Below, piece by piece: positions 21,610 to 32,211 of a stretch of 64,000 bases of DNA. The notes beneath the pieces are model-generated. The model was not told the origin of the DNA. It made no database searches and saw only the letters and a list, made by a program, of their open reading frames with translations. The stretch comes from Bretschneidera sinensis. Lineage: Eukaryota > Streptophyta > Magnoliopsida > Brassicales > Akaniaceae. Position numbers and translations under genes: made by a program. Each line of letters starts with the position of its first letter. Positions within the stretch are counted from its first letter, which is position 1. The stretch is from NCBI GenBank assembly GCA_023935145.1, contig CM043701.1:71316317-71380316 (forward strand), given 5' to 3'.

Positions 21610-22251
21610 TTAGGGCAGTTGTGCATCAATGTGATAACAATGATGTTTGAGTATAAGAGAATAGAAAAGATGGTGAATCTGATGAAACATTTTGAAATAG
21701 CAAGCTTCACTCATTTCGTGGATTGCAGTGCAACAAGCAGGCCCAGGCCCAGGAGTAAATCCCCTTCCGAAATAGGTATCAGCTATTTCTTTCTCGCAAG
21801 CCTCTCTCGTAGGGAGTGTGGCCCAACATCTTTTTAGGTCTTCATTTGAGAAGTGTGGCACCCATGAGTGGACATGGCATCCTACCCTTGCTGATGGGAT
21901 TTTCCGCACTTTATAGCTTGGTGGATCCGACGAAAAATTGGACTCATCGCTTGGAGGCTTTGAAAGGAAATCAGGCAATTCTTCATAGCTTGGTGGCTCT
22001 GATGGGAATTCGGGCAATTCAGAGCTTGGTGGATCTGACGGGGACTCGGCCAATTCAGCTGGAGAGTCATCCAAGTTAACTGAGCCTTCTAACCATGGAT
22101 TGGCTGGGGGTTGTGCTGGTAGTTGATGGACCTTACCGGAACGCACAGGAGATGGCTTACAATCAGTATGGTCACCTGTTACACTGGTGGCTAACCCATA
22201 ATTCATCAAACATGCTAAGACCAAAACATTAATAAACATCGAACACTTCAT
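21610..22251 (-). CDS. Secreted prolamin-like (ECA1 gametogenesis-type) cysteine-rich protein
   Basis: 213 residues, single exon. A hydrophobic N-terminus (residues 1-21) looks like a signal peptide. Residues 62-115 are a Pro/Ser/Glu-rich linker of about four imperfect 12-residue repeats around PPS. Residues 125-205 form the prolamin-like domain with Cys at 142, 152, 173, 174, 184 and 205 (C-x9-C-x20-CC-x9-C-x20-C), including the usual CW at the first Cys and GPACC. The family (ECA1/EC1-related) contains small secreted proteins, several acting in egg cell or early embryo; the role of this member is unknown. A TATA box lies 84 bp upstream. The long PS-rich linker is unusual for the family. Confidence 0.85.
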   Translation of the reverse strand: MKCSMFINVLVLACLMNYGLATSVTGDHTDCKPSPVRSGKVHQLPAQPPANPWLEGSVNLDDSPAELAESPSDPPSSELPEFPSEPPSYEELPDFLSKPPSDESNFSSDPPSYKVRKIPSARVGCHVHSWVPHFSNEDLKRCWATLPTREACEKEIADTYFGRGFTPGPGPACCTAIHEMSEACYFKMFHQIHHLFYSLILKHHCYHIDAQLP

Positions 22252-22334
22252 TTTTCTTTCTTTTTTGATTTTTTGTTTTTTTTAACTACTATGAAGACCT
22301 CTGATTTTTTTTCAGTTTTTATCAGTTTATGTTC

Positions 22335-22342
22335 TATTTATA
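22335..22342 (-). promoter_or_regulatory. TATA box of the prolamin-like gene
   Basis: TATAAATA on the minus strand, 84 bp upstream of the ATG at 22251, in AT-rich promoter sequence. This spacing suits a short 5' leader. Confidence 0.7.
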
Positions 22343-23353
22343 AACTTGAGTCAGCCAATTAGTTCACTTTATTTCCAATTACATTTTTGATTGGTTTCTT
22401 CCAAATTTCTTCTTATCATTCAAACTCTTTACACACTGCTTTTTCACACTTCCCTTGATAGAGATAATGAGACAAACTTCTTCTTGATCTGCTCAAAATA
22501 TATTACCATCTTTTGTGTATATCAGAACTTTTCATCTAATATTTATCACTAAAATTTTCTTTTTTAAATATCTATCACTATATATTATGATATGCTATTC
22601 GAAATTTTAAATTAATTAAAAAAAATGAAAACAGTAACTCCATTTTGCATAGCAAGATGTTGCTGATCCCGTTGGCTCGCTCAAGTTTACCGAGTCTATA
22701 ATTTAGTGTAAGCGAGCTCAAGTTTGATAAGAGACATCTCCTCTTAACTTTATATTGATGGTCCGAGCTTTTCTGTCAAATCATACCCATATAGATAGGC
22801 TGGCCCCATAGGCAATCGGCCCAGCCCAGATATTGCTGTGGAGAATAATACTATTTGACGACAAGTCCTAAGTGAAGGTAAGAATTAAGATTACCTACAT
22901 GTATAAGTAGTAAAACTTGGTAGTCTCAATTCTCAACCAATGGGCTCTGTTCTGATGGGTCAATGAGCTTGTAACGCAAATCGGATTTGATTGGTAACCA
23001 AAGAAAAGTCAAAATTCAACAAAGGAGATTGTTATTTCCAAACCCATTTTTATTTCTTCCACTCCCAGTTTAAGGCCCCGAGTCCAATCCACTACTTTAC
23101 TTTCTCGTGGAAGCCGAAATATTCTACCTGTTGATATCAAATTTAGCCACAAAAGCCCTAATCGGACCAAACTCTAGGGTTTGTTTAGCCTAACCGGACC
23201 CAAGACACAGAAGCCACTCAGGTTCTCTCTCTCTGCCCGTGGTCTTTTTTTTGTCTCTCTCGCTTAAGGCACACTCTCTCTCCAGAGATTTTTGCACTGA
23301 TTTTCCAAGTGTCTTTGTTATTGTAGTGTATTTTTATCAGAGTTTTTGTAGCA
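22343..23353. promoter_or_regulatory. Intergenic region shared by two divergent genes
   Basis: About 1 kb between the minus-strand prolamin-like gene and the plus-strand acidic protein gene. The right part (23215-23290) is rich in CTCTCT, typical of plant 5' leaders; no clear TATA box is seen for the right gene. Nothing else was recognised. Confidence 0.5.
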
Positions 23354-25201
23354 ATGGAGGTGGCTACTCTCAGCTCAGTGGAGAAGATGTGGGTATGCTC
23401 TTTAATGGAAGCTGTGGTAGCTGAGACTGTTCTTGCTGCTGGGAACTCGCTTGCTTGGCTTCTCTTGGCGGTATATGCTTCTTCCATTAACAAAATTTAC
23501 TTCTTTCTCTCTGCGTATCTATGTAGACCTCACTTTGTTGACTCATTTTGTACCAACGATTAATTTCTTTCGTTTTTATGCTTTTGTTTGTACTTTTAGG
23601 ATTTTCCTTGGTAGCCTTATTTTGTGTATGTTGTACTGCTTTTATGGAAGTTAGGGTTTGGCTGCTTATACTATTTTACTTTTTTGTTTCTTCGAATGTG
23701 AAATTTTCCCTTCCGTTATTTAGATTGAAAGTAGCTTTGTGTATTGGTATTTATGGAAGAATGTTGTTTGCTTTTGCTATTGAAAGCAATTTGGATTTGG
23801 ACAGACTTTTGGGACATAGATCTTCATGCTTTCCCCTGTTAAGGTTTTAAGTAGTGGGGTATGTTTAGGACTTCCACTTACTTGGTGTTGCTCCTTTATT
23901 TATTTATTTTACATTTTCTCTCTGGCTTTTCGGGTTTTCCTACATGTCTGAGTTCTAAAAGTTGTACTAACCTGAAATGGGTGTCGAAGTAATGGTGTTT
24001 TTTTTCTCCTCTTAATTAATTCGGATTTTGTTTGCAGTCAAAAAGTACCATTCTACTTTTATAATGCTTGCTAATGCTTACATCTTATGTTGATTGGGAG
24101 GCTCTACAGTTTTTGGTTTTTAGCTGGCTTTAGCATACAATAGCTGAATTTTTGTATGTCCTTCTGATTTTCACTGCACTTTCTGGCTTGTAGTGAAAAT
24201 CTAATGATGTTATTTCAGCTTTGAAGGAAACAAATGGACATACACAATTTCCTTTCTCTATTGCCTCTTTGTTTGATCAGAATTGAATGTGACTTTAATA
24301 TCTGATTGAGTTGTTTGTGTATCCCTTTTGAAATGTTAATCTCAAGTACCGTTGCCAAGCATTTTGGAGTAATTGATGGATTTTAAACTAAACTTCAGCT
24401 GTCTTCTGGCTGCAGGGAAATGAACTTTTTTTTTCCTTTCTAATTGGTTCTCTAATCTCTATGCTGTGGTTATTGTGAAATTTATGTCATTTAGTGAAAA
24501 TATGCTGTATTCAGACTGATGCAGGAAGCGGTTTATCATTGCCCTGTTTATATCAATATATGCTTATGGAAATTGATATCATTTAGACGGGTCTTTGCAA
24601 CACATAATTTCATGGAGAAGGAAACATGTCATTTGGCCTTTCTTTTTTGTATCTTCCTTTGAGCTCCTTGACCAACATGAGTTAATGTGTTTACAGAAAG
24701 GATCATTGATGAATGATATTAATGCATCAGCAAAATTAACCATAGTGGACGAAAGGTAATAGCATTCCTTCTGTCTTGATCTTAATTTATAATCAGTAAA
24801 TAAAAGGAAATTTACTTAAGTTGGTTGGTCTAACTCCTTTTTGTAGGTTTCCTTTAAATGACCTTCACAAAATGAAACAGCCTGGTCCAGAAAACAAAGA
24901 TGCTAGTGAAACTGAGGATGACGAAGATGAAGATGATGACAACGCAGATGATCAAGATGATGATGATGATGATGCAGGTGATGAAGATTTCTCTGGTGAA
25001 GAAGGGGAGAAAGGGGATCCTGAGGATGAGCCTGAGGCCAATGGTGCTGGAGGCAGCGATGATGAGGATGAGGATGAAGATGAGGATGAGGATGCTGATG
25101 AAGAAGATGACGATGATGATGATGGGGAAGATGAAGACGACGAAGAAGAGGAAGATGAGGATGAAGAGGTTCCCCAGCCACCCACTAAGAAGAGGAAGTG
25201 A
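23354..25201 (+). CDS. Acidic Asp/Glu-rich nuclear protein, three exons (prothymosin-like in composition)
   Basis: Proposed exons 23354-23470, 24697-24755 and 24847-25201, with introns GTATAT...TTACAG and GTAATA...TTGTAG. The phases agree and give 176 residues. Residues 1-39 are mildly hydrophobic (MEVATLSSVEKMW, ETVLAAGNSLAWLLLA). Residues 40-75 are ordinary (KGSLMNDINASAKLTIVDERFPL). Residues 80-165 are almost all Asp/Glu with a Gly/Ala-rich island. The tail PPTKKRK looks like a monopartite nuclear signal. Similar plant proteins carry labels such as prothymosin-like or VHS3-like from composition alone, so a chaperone-like or chromatin role is inference. The exact exon 1 limit should be checked against transcripts. 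Confidence 0.75.
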
Positions 25202-25575
25202 GAATAATAATAGGCTCTGTAACTTCTGTTGCTTCTTCTTAACTCTTGGTAAGGACCTTTTATAGTAGGGGGATTTATCTGTTTGCATAGAGAGTAGGAG
25301 ATTTACCATCCTTGTTCTGAATGAACATCTTTCAAGTATTTATCTTGTTACATTTTGTTGTGATATATATTTCTCTCTTGTGGATTTAATGACCATTCAT
25401 ACATAATCAGAGCAAGTTGGGGTCTCCATTCAGCATTGTTAAAAGAGATAATTATCTTTATTTTGGACTTTGATGGCAAGGGAGAAATGATTGTAATTTG
25501 GAATTTGGAAATGTTCCTCCTTCTCCCTTTCACCCCAGTGCGGCCTGCGTAAGAACAAGTTTTGTTCTTCGATTT

Positions 25576-25581
25576 AATAAA
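25576..25581 (+). terminator. Possible polyadenylation signal of the acidic protein gene
   Basis: AATAAA, 375 bp after the stop codon, following a T-rich 3' region. Other AT-rich near matches exist, so this is only a candidate. Confidence 0.4.
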
Positions 25582-27072
25582 TAGCAGAGGCTGATGGCTT
25601 AAAACAGGGTACTGTTTTTTATTATGCGTTTGGATGTTAAAAGAAAAGTTAAATAAGAAAACCGTAATCAAGAAGAGTAAGTGCAAAGACTAGGCTATCA
25701 CCATAATTTTGTTGTGGTCAGTAGTCATAAATTGTTACAGCTCATCCAATTTTTTTTTTTATCTACAGCCATGATCTAATCTACCCCAATCCCACCCAAT
25801 CAACACCACAACTCTTTATCCATAAATGAGTAATTATTATAAAGAATCAATTTAAAGATCTCAAAGCACCAAGTACTTAAACTTGAAACAATCTAGACAT
25901 TCTCCTATTACTTTGCATCAATTCAATTGTATAAATCTATCCTTCCTTTTCTCCTTTTTCATTTATCCAATGACCACTCATTTCTTTTAATGTATCATCA
26001 TTCTAATGCAATGAGAATGGGGTTTCGAATTTAAAACCTCTTCTCTAAAATAGAGTGCAATTAAATAGTTATCAAAATAGAATGCGTTTAGACAAAAAAA
26101 ATCATTATTGATAGTAGAAACTGTGCTAAAACGTGTTTGATGAATATCAGAACTAAGAAGGTTATTATGCGAACATCACAAATGATCCCTGCAGTTGAAA
26201 GTTTCAGCTACGCACCTTAAATCCAATCAAAACCGATGTCTACATTTTGAAAAATTAAATTTAGGCTCCAAAGTGTAATCATCCATGCATAGATGAACCT
26301 ACAAACGACTAACGAGTAAATTACTAAATCTGTATATCTTTCTTAAGGTAAATTAACTTGTTGAGCTCACACATACCTAGTCTTTTTCTTAGTTCTTCCA
26401 TCCCAAGAATTAAGGCAACCAGTTGAACCCAGTATATGATCTCTTAGAAATGATAGAAAAATTCAAATCTTCTTAATTTTTTCCCTTTAAAAGAAATAAG
26501 TGCTTTTACTCTCTACTTATTTTCACATTTCTCTCATACCAGTCTAAAATTCAACCTGATGTCACATTCTAACAAGGCAAAATTCTAACAAATAAAACAA
26601 TTACTGTAACATAAATTCCTTGCAACACCCAAAGTCATTGGTTATATATTGCAAACACCCGAAGTCATTGTCTCTCTCCATAATGCCAATGCTAAACCTT
26701 GCTCCATCGCTGCAGTCTTCTTCTCCACCAATGGCCATTATTCTCATACTGCAAAATGACCTACAAAAGGGAACAATTAAGAAATGGAGTGTATTACTTT
26801 TGTTAAGTTACTAATACTATAATGCAAATATTGTGGGTTGAGCTCTATCAGAGAGATGAGAATCACAGGCCATATGATTAGGTTATGAACATCAGGTTTC
26901 AATCAAAATACCCATACAAATATTCAAACAGGGAAAATTTGTACATCTGCCCATACCTATGGGACAGTCCACAACATTAGTACCAGGAGCCAGAAAACTT
27001 AAGATACTAAGAAGATGAGAATCATTTCCCTTTTAATTCCCATGAACAGTCAACTAAAAACACACGCTTGCT
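25582..27072. other. Intergenic region, no gene seen
   Basis: About 1.5 kb. Short open frames occur but none has a recognisable domain or codon pattern. A short direct repeat around AACACCCAAAGTCATTG / AACACCCGAAGTCATTG lies at 26625-26672. Confidence 0.5.
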
Positions 27073-27103
27073 ATACCTTTCTCGGCTTTTTGGCTAAGAT
27101 CAA
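27073..27103 (+). ncRNA. U2 snRNA 5'-end fragment (pseudogene)
   Basis: The 31 bases match the first 31 bases of U2 snRNA (ATACCTTTCTCGG...GGCTAAGATCAA), with one change (C to T at about base 15). Similarity stops abruptly where the branch-point-recognition region would begin, and ACACACACA-like sequence follows. Upstream there is no plant snRNA upstream sequence element and no TATA box at -25/-30. It is therefore a truncated, non-transcribed copy, perhaps from aborted reverse transcription. Confidence 0.75.
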
Positions 27104-29218
27104 ATAACACACACATGCTACAACAATTCTCTCTCCTTTGTTCAACATACAACAGACAGAACAAAAAGAGTAAGAAATTAATAAGTTCAGAACTTGAGAC
27201 ATATCTCTTAAAGAGACTAAATAGCAGGAACCCAGGTGTGTCCCTAGCCTGGTTCCCTTATTAGAATTAATCAAGGTTAATTTGAATAAAATACTTGATC
27301 ATAGTGGTGGTGAGCAGGGAAAATGAAAGAAAGACACAGAATGGATGGCTAGGAAGTTCCTCTGCAGAAGCTGAAGCAATCAGATTTAGATGGTAGTTGT
27401 TGACTAGTTGCTTAACTGCTGAAGTGCTAATGCAGGCCTTCTTTTTTCCAGCATGCTGAGCTCATGGGCTTTGGAAACCATAGATAAGCAAGTTCCAAGG
27501 CCCTCAAATGAGACTAAACAAAAATGGACATATAAGCCACAGAAAAAGCTCTTAGAAAGTTCAGTGGACATGCAGCATTTTGATTCTAAAGTTGAATCAG
27601 AAATACATGCATATTCTTATGGGTGAACAGTGATTACATCACATCGTATTCATGACATTAGCATTTTATTCTCATCCAATACATTGACTACATACTCCAT
27701 CAGATCATATAAAAAATAAAGTGTCCAGATGGATCACATTTAAATGAGCAATGGCAATTGCAAAGGAGATTCAAGTAACTGAGACTAAGAAACGTGAGGA
27801 ACTCAGCCCATTGAAAATGGACAAAATTTAAAGAATCATTGCAAATGATTTTGATATTAAACATTCAAGTCAATCATTGCAAATGGTGTAGATGGGAAAA
27901 TAATCAACAATCATCGCAAATCGTTGTGACATCAAAGATGCTGCAACCATAAAGTAAAGCACATAGGTGCATGAAAACTACACGGTAGAAATATATAATA
28001 AACATGAGCAAGAAATAGAAGGAAACAAAAGACTTCCAATCCTTTCCCTTACCGTCTTTTGGTTTCCATCTTTCTTTTATAATCATAAATTTATACTTCT
28101 TTTTATACAAGTCAGTAAATAGGATAAAGTTTTCTTCATTTTGGAAGTGAGGGAGTGTGTGAAACATTTTATATCAAGTTAAGAAACAATTAAATATTAT
28201 ATGATATTCTTTCAATAAAGACTTGTAGAAATTGGTTCTGTTACTGACTTAAATGACAATTTGGTAAACCTCCGGGTGGTTTAGTCAAGCTCTTGAACAT
28301 TACTATCAATATATGACACACAGCATAATTCAATGATACAGACCTCTTCCCCTTTTTTATTTTCTGGACAAAAGGCTTTCATTAAACTGAAAGGAAAGTA
28401 TAGATAGTAAAAGGAGTTAAATATTTACCTTACATCTACTTGATAATATGTACATTACATAGGAATGGTCACTTCATACTCCATTTTGATTCTCTCGTTT
28501 TTATTGTTACTGCTCTGGATGTGGATCAAGGGAGGCTTTCTCGTGCTCCTGTGCTTAGAAAAGTTCATCATCTTTGAAAAATGGAGTATGAAGCAACCAT
28601 CCTTGTAGTTATTTCAAAATGCAGGTTTTCTTCAAAAAATCTAAATTTCAAAAGTTTCAGGGCCAAATTGTTCTTTTCTTCGAGGGAAATAGAAAAGTCA
28701 TGAAATTGCTTGTAATTCAGTTTCTTTTCTTAAGCAAAAGCAATGACAGTTTCTCTTATTTTCTCCGGTCTTCTATAAGATCTAAGCAGACGTAAACTAC
28801 AGTTTGCTTAAAATAGATAATAGATAATAGACATAAATCTTCTAACAGGGCTACAATCCCACTTCAAATTTTCTAAAATTCACTTTGTCTAATGGCGAAA
28901 ACTATCAAACAATGATCAATGACACTATTAATCTAATTCAATGATCAATGAACAACCAGACAACTCCAATAAACAAAGCAATCAACATCCACAACTTAAT
29001 CAAACATAAACCAATCTGCAAGCACCACTTTAAAAACCAAATAAGCACCAAACTAACATCCAATGACCCAAAACAAACAACACCCACAAAACCACACTCA
29101 ACAAGGTACCCCATTCTTCAAAGCCAAAAATCTTCTCAATGCAACTACCCCTTCAAAAACCATTGGAACAATATAAAAGTTCAACATCCAAAAGAAACAG
29201 CGTACAGAAACTCACCCA
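27104..29218. other. Intergenic region, no gene seen
   Basis: About 2.1 kb of AT-rich sequence. Open frames here are short and low-complexity (for example A/C-rich text at 28940-29200). The part next to 29218 is probably the 3' untranslated region of the TTM3-like gene; a GGTGAGTTT splice-donor-like site just after its stop (near 29205-29215 on the minus strand) could mark a 3' UTR intron. Confidence 0.45.
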
Positions 29219-29830
29219 CTAAGGCAGCTTCCCGGACCGGAAAACCGCAAACTTGGTCATCTGGGAATCCGAGAACCCGATCCCGTTCTCTCTCAAAAAA
29301 CCCTCGATCATGCTTTTGACCTCCTCAGGATCCCCACTCTCACACTCGATTTCATAGCAAGTCCCGAACGCATACCTAGTCTCATCAACCTCCAGTTTGA
29401 CCCCTCTCCAGTCATACACTCTCCTCACATTCTCAAATCCACCCAAGCACACAAAATCCACTTCACCCCCAACCAAAAACTCCTCTCTCACTCTCCTCAA
29501 AACCCTCGATTCGATGGGCCCTAGCTTTGATGGAGTATCAACGCACTCTCTGGCGATGGACGGCTCTAGTTCCTCCTCGTCTTCTTCGACGCGGCTGATT
29601 CCATTGATCAGGGTGGGCTTAGATTTGAGGGAGACGATACAGCGAGAAACGGAGTCTTTCTCGAGGAAACGGAGGCGGAGGACAGAGCGGCGAGAAAGAA
29701 GGTCGTTTTGGGGAGTGTCAAAGAAGAGGTTGCGTTGATGTAGGGTTTTGAGGTGAAAGGGAGAAAGGAGGGTGGTGAGTCGGACGTGAGCGGCGGCTTC
29801 TGGGAGGCGTAGCTTCACTTCAACTTCCAT
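29219..29830 (-). CDS. TTM3: CYTH-domain triphosphate tunnel metalloenzyme (TTM3-type)
   Basis: 203 residues, no intron in the coding part. The signature ExExK is at residues 2-6 (MEVEVKLRL). Further tunnel-type strands are seen: [51 protein letters not shown] and the C-terminal [11 protein letters not shown]. Length and order fit plant TTM3 (about 210 residues), a metal-dependent enzyme hydrolysing inorganic tripolyphosphate. In Arabidopsis TTM3 is reported to be translated from a transcript that also encodes CDC26, and here a CDC26-like remnant lies about 200 bp upstream. The frame is intact with all visible charged tunnel residues, so the protein is probably active. Confidence 0.88.
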   Translation of the reverse strand: MEVEVKLRLPEAAAHVRLTTLLSPFHLKTLHQRNLFFDTPQNDLLSRRSVLRLRFLEKDSVSRCIVSLKSKPTLINGISRVEEDEEELEPSIARECVDTPSKLGPIESRVLRRVREEFLVGGEVDFVCLGGFENVRRVYDWRGVKLEVDETRYAFGTCYEIECESGDPEEVKSMIEGFLRENGIGFSDSQMTKFAVFRSGKLP

Positions 29831-29839
29831 TTTTATGCG

Positions 29840-30048
29840 TTAAGGTAGGAGTAGCGAGGGTGTTAGGAAGAGAGGACGATGCGTTAGGATTTGGAGGAAG
29901 GGTTGTGGCGGGTGATGAGGGTTGATGACGTGAAGGAATGAAGAGGTGGTGGTGGAGGGAGTTGCGATGGTGGTGGTTATTGGGGTTTGCGGGCCTGCTC
30001 GTTCTTTGTCTTCGATTTTGCTTGGTTTTCTAATTTTCTTCTCAGCGT
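29840..30048 (-). pseudogene. CDC26-like upstream ORF, apparently degenerate
   Basis: On the minus strand from 30048 the text reads ACG CTG AGA AGA AAA (xLRRK), where CDC26 proteins start MLRRKP. After a short insertion with a frame change, the next frame reads KPSKIE and DKE, again CDC26-like. That second frame stays open to a TAA at 29840-29842, 10 bases before the TTM3 ATG, but has no ATG that I can find. CDC26 is a small subunit of the anaphase-promoting complex. It could be a decayed copy, one with a non-AUG start, or affected by sequence error. Confidence 0.45.
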
Positions 30049-32211
30049 CTCCGTACAGTCGGGAAAAAAATTTTGGGTCAAGATGAATGATCTATCTCAG
30101 TATATAAAATATTTTTCGCATGGATAGAAAATGCATTTTTTATTTTTTTCTAATGTAAAATGAACTTTGTGTCGTGCATATTTTGTTAACTTTTAGACAA
30201 TAACTTGGGAGGAAAGCTGCTTGGCTGTTTGATTTCAAGGCAAATCAAACATAAAGCAAAAATTTACTAGTATATATATAATTTTTGAAGCTATGTTACA
30301 CTCATAATACTACCCGGGGATAACCTATTAAAAAAAATAATTTATATATAAATCGAATAAATAACCACACATATTATAAATCAAAATTGGAACTAACTAG
30401 AAGACCAAAATCTCCAACAATGACTAGAAGGCCAAGAATCTATTATATTTTTAAGTGAATTTTATCTCCCGCAATGTGATCTTTTATAAATTACAATATC
30501 ATTTTTTAAGGTTGATTTTAGTTACAATTTACTCCATTAATATAAAAAAATAGCATTCTCTTCGACCTTTTATAGTGAAGCATATGAATTCATGTAACTC
30601 GATCATTTCTATTAGAAAAATAATGACGTGACCGCATGTACCAGGCACATGCAATTAAAAATACAATTTATGCTTGTGTTAGTGAAATGTCTAAAAGAAT
30701 CAAGAAAACATGTGGGGAATTTTCCGTGCATTTTTTCACCAACCATAAACCACTTCCCTTTCTCCTCCGTGATTTTCTTTCTACTCTCTAGTCTAAGATT
30801 GAGAACCTTAATTTCATCGCCATCTGTGTGCCATCAACTTCACTCACAAAAACCACCACTCCTAAACCTTTATCTATCATAGGCATCCTTTATCTTTGTC
30901 ATTTTTCTTCTTTCAGCTCGACTATAATTTGATAGATCCAACACCATAGCTATTGTCATCAGATCCATGTTGCAACACAACACCTCTTCCGTGAAACTTC
31001 ATCGTGGTATCAATAATATAATCACAGTTGAACTTCTATCTAGTGAGTCAGAGAGACCGTGGTTGATCTCAAAACTCTACGAAACAAGCCTTGTCGTTCC
31101 AATCCATTGCTCTTTCGTCATCACCGCAAGATCATCGTTGTTCGATTATCATTTGACAAAATCTTCTAACTCTAACCGAGTTCATCTCCAATTTCAAATG
31201 AGGTCTCAATTCATTTCGTATTCGTGCTTCATGTTTTTATGATTTGATTTTTGTATTCGAAATCTGTGAAGTGGTATTTGTTTGATTTCAGTTGGTTCTT
31301 CTCTATATGTTGAGTTTTGGTTTATTTATATGTTGATGGAGATTTTACTAAGATATGATTTAAGTCCTTATGTTTGTCCAAATATTTTTCTAGGGTTTTA
31401 AATATGAGAGAACCGTAGACAAGAGAGAGAAATAAAGGTATAATATGTCAAATGATACTTTGTCTTTTGGGTTATTCACACGTGCACAACAATAACAAGG
31501 GTAAAATTGATTTTGCATATTTTCTATTAGTGAGACTTAAAAATGGATTAAATTATCTTTTTTAGATACTAGTGGAGTGTGTTATAATTATGGTCAAACC
31601 GTAAAGATTCTATTATAATTGACCTTTTTCTTTTAATTTATTCACCCAAACTAATAATTTTGATTTTAAAATTATTTGGGATAATAAATCTAATCCGTAG
31701 ACATTATAAAGATCCAAAATATAATTTTTTCGGTCAAAATATAAAGCTTAATTAATAAAAATTTCAATATAAAGAATATGATCAAGTTAATAGTAAAATA
31801 GTAAAATAACTTACAAATAATCTTCAATAAACTTCAACGACACTTTAAATTTTAAATATCCCAAAAGATGTATTGTCGACTTTCTTTTCTTGAAGAGATT
31901 CAAAACCATTTTGGAGATTAGTCTACTTTTCCAGACCTTGCTCAATCTCAATTTATCATAGAAGTAGAAAACCATCGAAACTTTGGGGCTCATTTATGTT
32001 TGTTTCCTTTGTTGTTTTCCGCACCTCCTTGCTCAATTTCAATTGAGTGAATTCTATTTTTTATTTTGTACTTTCTATGCCATAGAGCCCTTTGTGAACA
32101 ATTTTCTTTTGCAATTTGGCATGATTATTAACATTGTTTGTACAAAACTTTGGGTAGATAGTGGACACATACAGGAGTATTTGTCTTCGTTTTAAAGGAA
32201 AAACTCTTTCA
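30049..32211. other. Intergenic region with weak open frames only
   Basis: About 2.1 kb. Two plus-strand open frames (30628-30882 and 30967-31242) have no recognised domain. The text 30750-31250 has somewhat higher GC and codon-like periodicity, so it could be the relic of an exon or a transposon end, but nothing supports a gene call. The rest is AT-rich with no feature. Confidence 0.4.

Noticed and set aside
23218..23353. CT-rich stretch as a core promoter
   Set aside because: CT-rich text is common in plant 5' leaders and no TATA box or start site could be identified; described only as part of the intergenic region.
24854..25309. Long antisense open frames (Ser-rich, His/Leu-rich and Ile-rich) opposite the acidic exon
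   Set aside because: They are shadows of the GAT/GAG-rich coding repeat; composition follows the repeat and there is no domain or start context.
30628..31242. Two plus-strand open frames as a possible two-exon gene
   Set aside because: No domain, no clear splice sites in phase and AT-rich flanks; kept only as a note on the intergenic region.
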